Assembly: GCA_964537965.1 (NCBI GenBank) | Contig: CAZIDB010000169.1 | Span: forward strand, 1-10,524 | Source of the DNA: SURF-24 sp964537965 | Lineage (GTDB): Bacteria; Bacteroidota; Ignavibacteria; Ignavibacteriales; SURF-24 | Length of the DNA stretch: 10,524 nucleotides | Reading direction: 5' to 3' | In this document: piece by piece, positions 7,409 through 10,524 of the stretch | How positions within the stretch are numbered: position 1 is the first letter of the stretch | Layout of the letters: each line of letters begins with the position of its first letter | The notes under the pieces: model-generated | Databases searched by the model: none | Told to the model about the DNA's origin: nothing | The model's input: only the letters and a program-made list of their open reading frames with translations | Translations under genes and position numbers: made by a program

Positions 7409-8106
7409 TATAATTTTCTTAATTCATCAATTAGAATTGTTTTTGCCTTTGTCTTATCATCCACTTTTTTAATAACTTTGGCAGGTGCACCTACAACTAC
7501 AACACCGGGCTCAACATCATTAACTACAATTGCACCGGCTGCAATTACAACTCCGTCGCCAACTTTTATTCCTTCAAGAACAACAGAGTTTGCTCCCATT
7601 AAGACATTATTGCCAATAATAACCGGATCAGCATTTGGCGGTTCAATAACTCCGGCAACAACAGCACCTGCACCAATATGGCAATCGTTTCCGATAATTG
7701 CTCTTCCGCCAATTACAACATTCATATCAATCATTGTACGTTCACCAATCTTTGCCCCGATGTTTAGTACGGCACCCATCATTATAACACAGTTATCGCC
7801 AATCTCAACAAGATCACGGATAAATGCACCTGGTTCTATCCTTGATTTGTATTTTGTATAATCAGCAAGGGGAATGGCAGAATTCCGTCTGTCGTTTTCA
7901 ATTTTATAATGACTAATATAATTTTTCTTTTAATCATATAATTTCTGAAATTCATCATACTCGCAGAAAAGAATTCCGAATTTATCCTCTCCAAAAAATT
8001 CCAATGAGCCGAAATCAATTTCAGATAATTGTCCTTTCAGAAAAACTCTTACCGGAGTTTTCTTTTTAGAGCTTGCGATATAATTTATTATTTCATACGA
8101 ATCCAT
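7408..8106 (-). pseudogene. dapH: Tetrahydrodipicolinate N-acetyltransferase, full-length frame interrupted by an in-frame TAA
   Basis: The enzyme would transfer acetyl from acetyl-CoA to tetrahydrodipicolinate. One frame of 232 codons covers the whole family length. The N-terminal DapH domain (residues 1-58) holds SSKKKTPVRVFLKG. IENDRRNSAIP follows near 69-79. From about 89 there are left-handed beta-helix hexapeptide repeats, including RIEPGAFIRD, GERTMIDMNVVIGGR, CHIGAGAVVAGVIEPP and VVVGAPAKVIKK. Codon 59 (7930-7932) is TAA, inside LYD-stop-KKNYI. Homology to Bacillus DapH continues on both sides with no shift, and a single base change would restore GAA, CAA or AAA. Read literally, the locus gives a 58-residue piece (8106-7930) and, from the ATG at 7782, a 124-residue beta-helix piece lacking IENDRR. 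The gene starts 19 bases after dapB and overlaps lysC. Nonsense mutation, sequence error and readthrough remain open. Confidence 0.88.
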
Positions 8107-8125
8107 TGAATCATCTCACAAAAAA

Positions 8126-8788
8126 TTATTTTGAAAATAAAACATCATGGAAAGTATAGAATCCACTTTCTTTGTTTAGAACAAATTCTACGGCTTTAAG
8201 AACTCCTTCTGTAAAAGTTCTTCTTGAAGTTGCCTGATGAGTAATTCTAAGAGTTTCACCAAGACCACCAAAATAAACCGAATGCTCACCGACAACATTA
8301 CCTAGTCTAAGAGAAGAAATGTTAACATCTTTATCCAGAACATTTCTTATCATTAAAGCTGTACCTGAAGGTTTATCTTTTTTAAAACGATGATGTGTTT
8401 CTTCAATCTCAATATCCCAATCACTTAAATGTTTATTAAGCAACTCTGTGCATTTTAACATCATCTGGATTCCGATAGAAAAATTATAGCTTTGTACAAC
8501 AGCTACTTTCTTACCAAGTTCTTTAAGAACATTTAGTCCTTCATTTGTTAATCCAGTAGTCCCAATAATTAAAGGGCAATTAAATTTTAAAGAATAGCCA
8601 ATTGATTTTTCCAGCGCTTCAGGAAGCGAAAAGTCAATTAAAACCTGCGGAGTATTATCAAATTCCTCGCCGCTCAGATCATATCTGAAAACGCAATCAT
8701 AATTATGCTCTGCAAGTAAAGCAGAAATCTCTTTTCCCATTTTACCGGCAGCGCCAATTAATCCAAAATTAATTTTAGTCATGTTCAT
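8126..8788 (-). CDS. dapB: 4-hydroxy-tetrahydrodipicolinate reductase
   Basis: A 220-residue NAD(P)H-dependent reductase that converts the DapA product to tetrahydrodipicolinate. The Rossmann fold begins with LIGAAGKMGKEI (10-21), followed by LIDFSLPEA (50-58) and IIGTTGL (74-80). The catalytic segment is ETHHRFKKDKPSGTAL (130-145), with His132/His133 and Lys136 at the positions of the proton donor and substrate-binding lysine. The C-terminal part has RITHQATSRRTFTEGVL, equivalent to the common ITHRASSR region. It is about 50 residues shorter than the E. coli enzyme; the coenzyme-binding half is compact, with little sequence between the glycine motif and IDFSLPEA. The first ATG (8788) overlaps the dapA stop as ATGA; another ATG two codons on (8782) is equally possible, as binding sites for both are weak. 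Confidence 0.96.
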   Translation of the reverse strand: MNMTKINFGLIGAAGKMGKEISALLAEHNYDCVFRYDLSGEEFDNTPQVLIDFSLPEALEKSIGYSLKFNCPLIIGTTGLTNEGLNVLKELGKKVAVVQSYNFSIGIQMMLKCTELLNKHLSDWDIEIEETHHRFKKDKPSGTALMIRNVLDKDVNISSLRLGNVVGEHSVYFGGLGETLRITHQATSRRTFTEGVLKAVEFVLNKESGFYTFHDVLFSK

Positions 8789-9657
8789 CTCAGGCTGTCT
8801 ATGTGATATTTAATAATAGCCATTGTATTTGCAGATGCGGCTGGCATTGGCAATCGTAATGTGTTTTTACAGTATCCCAAATAACTTACAGCAAATTTAA
8901 CAGGAGTTGGATTTGTTTCTATGAATAAGTCATTCATAAAATTAAGAAGCTTATTATGGATGCTCCTTGCACTATCATAATTGCCATCAAGAGCAGCTTT
9001 GGTTAACTGATGCATCTGTTTTGGAAATACATTTGAAGTTGTAGAAATAACACCGCTACCACCTAAAGCAATAATTGGTAATGCCTGGTCATCATTCCCT
9101 GAGTAAACAAGAAAATCATCAGGTTTATTTGCACAAAGCCTTGCAATTTGGTTTATATCTCCGCTTGCTTCTTTAATGCCAATAACATTTTTACAATCCT
9201 GTTGAATTTTCAAAACAGTGTCAGGTAGTAAATTCATTCCTGTTCTTGAAGCAACGTTATAGAGTATAATCGGAAGAGTTGTTCTTTCAGATACATACTT
9301 ATAATGATCTATAATGCTTGATTGCGTTCCTTTGTTATAATAAGGATTGACAATAAGAAAACCGTTAGCATTATATTTTTCTGCTATCTTGTTAAACTCT
9401 ACAACATCTTTAGTGTTGTTTGTACCCGTTCCAACAATAACCGGTACTTTTCCATTTACTTTCTGAACGACACTGTCAATGATTTTCTCACGTTCATCCA
9501 AATCAATAGTGGGAGCTTCACCTGTAGTGCCAAGGACAACAATAGAATCAATTTCATTTGTTAGTTGAAATTCAACAAACTTATCCAGCGAAGTATAATC
9601 GATATCTAAGTTGTCATCAAATGGTGTTATGATGGCAGTTGCTGTGCCCTTAAACAT
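8785..9657 (-). CDS. dapA: 4-hydroxy-tetrahydrodipicolinate synthase
   Basis: A 290-residue TIM-barrel aldolase that condenses pyruvate with aspartate semialdehyde, the first step unique to the lysine/DAP branch. The Schiff-base lysine is Lys162 in IGIKEASGDI. Thr44/Thr45 lie in GTTGEAPT, Tyr107 in NPYYNKG, and Tyr133 and Arg138 in LYNVASRTG, where the family more often has YNVPSRTG. VIVGTGTNNT (74-82) and the glycine-rich GGSGVIS (199-205) are also typical. Length is normal. GAG lies upstream of the ATG at 9657 as a modest ribosome binding site. It is the first gene of the dapA-dapB-dapH-lysC run, 110 bases after uvrA, with a candidate promoter in that gap. The gap is too short for a lysine riboswitch, and none is visible. 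Confidence 0.97.
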   Translation of the reverse strand: MFKGTATAIITPFDDNLDIDYTSLDKFVEFQLTNEIDSIVVLGTTGEAPTIDLDEREKIIDSVVQKVNGKVPVIVGTGTNNTKDVVEFNKIAEKYNANGFLIVNPYYNKGTQSSIIDHYKYVSERTTLPIILYNVASRTGMNLLPDTVLKIQQDCKNVIGIKEASGDINQIARLCANKPDDFLVYSGNDDQALPIIALGGSGVISTTSNVFPKQMHQLTKAALDGNYDSARSIHNKLLNFMNDLFIETNPTPVKFAVSYLGYCKNTLRLPMPAASANTMAIIKYHIDSLR

Positions 9658-9687
9658 AGTTTTCTCAATTTGTTAAATACAAGTACC

Positions 9688-9716
9688 ACTATGCAAAAAA
9701 AAATGAATTTGTTCAA
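9688..9716 (-). promoter_or_regulatory. Candidate promoter for the dapA-dapB-dapH-lysC operon
   Basis: On the minus strand TTGAAC (9716-9711) and CATAGT (9693-9688) are spaced 17 bases, each with four matches to the primary sigma-factor consensus. The spacer contains nine T in a row. It lies about 30 bases before the dapA ATG. A perfect ten-base palindrome, TGATGCATCA (9732-9741), sits 15 bases further upstream and could be an operator half-site pair. Both are tentative. Confidence 0.3.
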
Positions 9717-9726
9717 GTGATGTAAT

Positions 9727-9756
9727 AAAAATGATGCATCAAATTTCGATATGATG
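9727..9756 (-). terminator. Possible weak terminator after uvrA
   Basis: On the minus strand CATCA (9756-9752) can pair with TGATG (9741-9737) around a loop containing CGAA, and five T follow at 9731-9727 after a short gap. The stem is only five pairs plus two beyond a mismatch, and it overlaps the TGATGCATCA palindrome. It is placed correctly just beyond the uvrA stop, but the evidence is thin. Confidence 0.2.
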
Positions 9757-9767
9757 AAAACATATTT

Positions 9768-10524
9768 TTAATTGGATGAAACAAGTAATTCTTTTTTTAG
9801 AAATTCCCCGGTGAGACTTTTTCCAACCTTTACAATATCTTCCGGAGTTCCTTCAGCAATAATTTCTCCGCCGTAGTCGCCACCGCCGGGTCCAAGGTCA
9901 ATAATCCAGTCGGCTACTTTAATTACATCCATGTTATGTTCAATAATAACGATAGTATTTCCTTTATCGACAAGTTTATTCAAAACATTTAACAAAATCT
10001 TTACATCATGAAAATGAAGACCAGTAGTTGGTTCATCAAGAACATAAAGAGTTTTTCCGGTTCCAACTTTGCTTAATTCTGTAGCAAGTTTAACGCGTTG
10101 TGCTTCTCCACCTGATAACGTAGTTGCCTGCTGGCCCAATTTTATATAACTAAGCCCGACATCATAGATTGCCTGTAATTTTCTTTTTAAACGGGGTAAA
10201 TCTTCAAAAAAGTTCAGTGCTTCTTCAACAGTCATGTCAAGCACATCAGAGATTGATTTAGTCTTGTAAAGGACTTCAAGAGTTTCCCTGTTATATCTTT
10301 TACCGTGGCAAACATCGCACTCAACATAAACATCAGGTAGAAAATTCATTTCGATTTTTTTCAAACCGTCACCCTGGCATTCTTCACATCGTCCGCCTGC
10401 AACGTTAAAGCTAAATCTTCCGGTTTTATAACCCCGGATTCTCGCTTCAGGTAATTGTGCAAACAGATCGCGGATGAAAGTAAACAAACCTGTATATGTT
10501 GCAGGATTTGAACGTGGAGTTCTT
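9768..10524 (-). CDS. uvrA: UvrABC excision nuclease subunit A, C-terminal 251 residues (continues past the right edge)
   Basis: UvrA is the damage-sensing ATPase of nucleotide excision repair; this is roughly the last quarter of a protein of about 940 residues. The frame is open to the edge of the window and starts with TPRSNPATYTGLF, a conserved UvrA segment, so the TTG at 10487 is not a start. In fragment numbering, the C-terminal zinc module has Cys46, Cys49, Cys69 and Cys72 (RCEECQGDG and ECDVCHGKRY). Then come the ABC signature TLSGGEAQRVKLATELSK (135-152), the Walker B segment TLYVLDEPTTGLHFHD (158-173), the H-loop VIIEHNMDV (192-200) and the closing DLGPGGGDYGGEIIAEGTPE. Nothing appears damaged. 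The gene is on the same strand as dapA and ends 110 bases before it; a functional link to the lysine genes is not implied. Confidence 0.98.
   Translation of the reverse strand, partial: RTPRSNPATYTGLFTFIRDLFAQLPEARIRGYKTGRFSFNVAGGRCEECQGDGLKKIEMNFLPDVYVECDVCHGKRYNRETLEVLYKTKSISDVLDMTVEEALNFFEDLPRLKRKLQAIYDVGLSYIKLGQQATTLSGGEAQRVKLATELSKVGTGKTLYVLDEPTTGLHFHDVKILLNVLNKLVDKGNTIVIIEHNMDVIKVADWIIDLGPGGGDYGGEIIAEGTPEDIVKVGKSLTGEFLKKELLVSSN

Noticed and set aside
7391..7861. 156-codon plus-strand frame rich in Thr, Pro, Ile and Ala
   Set aside because: It is the antisense shadow of the dapH beta-helix repeats; the repetitive look comes from the hexapeptide repeats on the other strand, and the frame has no homology I recognise.
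12..7932. Reassignment of TAA to an amino acid in this organism, suggested by two in-frame TAA codons
   Set aside because: Six genes here end in TAA exactly at their expected C-termini (for example dapB, lysC and uvrA), and uninterrupted genes such as dapA, lysC and the UPF0182 gene contain none internally.
7836..8018. 60-codon minus-strand frame inside dapH
   Set aside because: It is out of frame with dapH; the real N-terminal coding is in the frame starting at 8106, which matches the DapH family.
9322..9564. 80-codon plus-strand frame opposite dapA
   Set aside because: Shadow of dapA with no recognisable features.
9658..9767. Lysine riboswitch or T-box ahead of dapA
   Set aside because: The gap is only 110 bases and shows none of the expected long conserved stems or terminator.

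Overview
The window is AT-rich bacterial chromosomal DNA. It carries a complete-looking piece of the lysine/diaminopimelate (DAP) pathway plus housekeeping and membrane genes. No phage, transposase, CRISPR array, tRNA or rRNA is visible. Family content (an acetyl-type DAP pathway, a UPF0182 membrane protein, a Bacillus Des-like desaturase), low GC and palindromic intergenic repeats suit the Bacteroidota/Ignavibacteria area. That placement is an inference from gene content, not a demonstrated one.

Layout: a plus-strand isochorismatase-fold hydrolase (1-467) runs in from the left edge and ends at a strong intrinsic terminator (499-526). Everything after it is on the minus strand. Reading from right to left these are: the C-terminal quarter of uvrA (10524-9768), dapA (9657-8785), dapB (8788-8126), dapH (8106-7408), lysC (7408-6212), an M20 deacetylase of the N-acetyl-DAP deacetylase type (5995-4907), a UPF0182 membrane protein (4777-1946) and an acyl-lipid desaturase (1574-570).

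dapA, dapB, dapH and lysC form a tight operon: dapA/dapB overlap as ATGA, 19 bases separate dapB from dapH, and dapH/lysC overlap as TAATG. LysC makes aspartyl phosphate. DapA and DapB make tetrahydrodipicolinate. DapH would N-acetylate it and the M20 enzyme would later remove the acetyl group. This is the acetylase branch known from Bacillus. The semialdehyde dehydrogenase, N-acetyl-DAP aminotransferase, epimerase and decarboxylase are not in the window.

The most notable observations are three. (1) dapH is a full-length reading frame broken by one in-frame TAA (7930-7932) although homology continues unchanged through it. (2) The hydrolase at the left edge also has an in-frame TAA (12-14), in what looks like its conserved N-terminal motif. 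(3) Four copies of ACCTTnAAGGT lie between lysC and the deacetylase gene, arranged as two stem-loops, one of which would bury the deacetylase ribosome binding site. A roughly 120-base palindromic repeat sits beyond the UPF0182 gene, and two mutually exclusive hairpins lie upstream of the desaturase. I see no clearly new multi-gene system; the genes themselves belong to known families.
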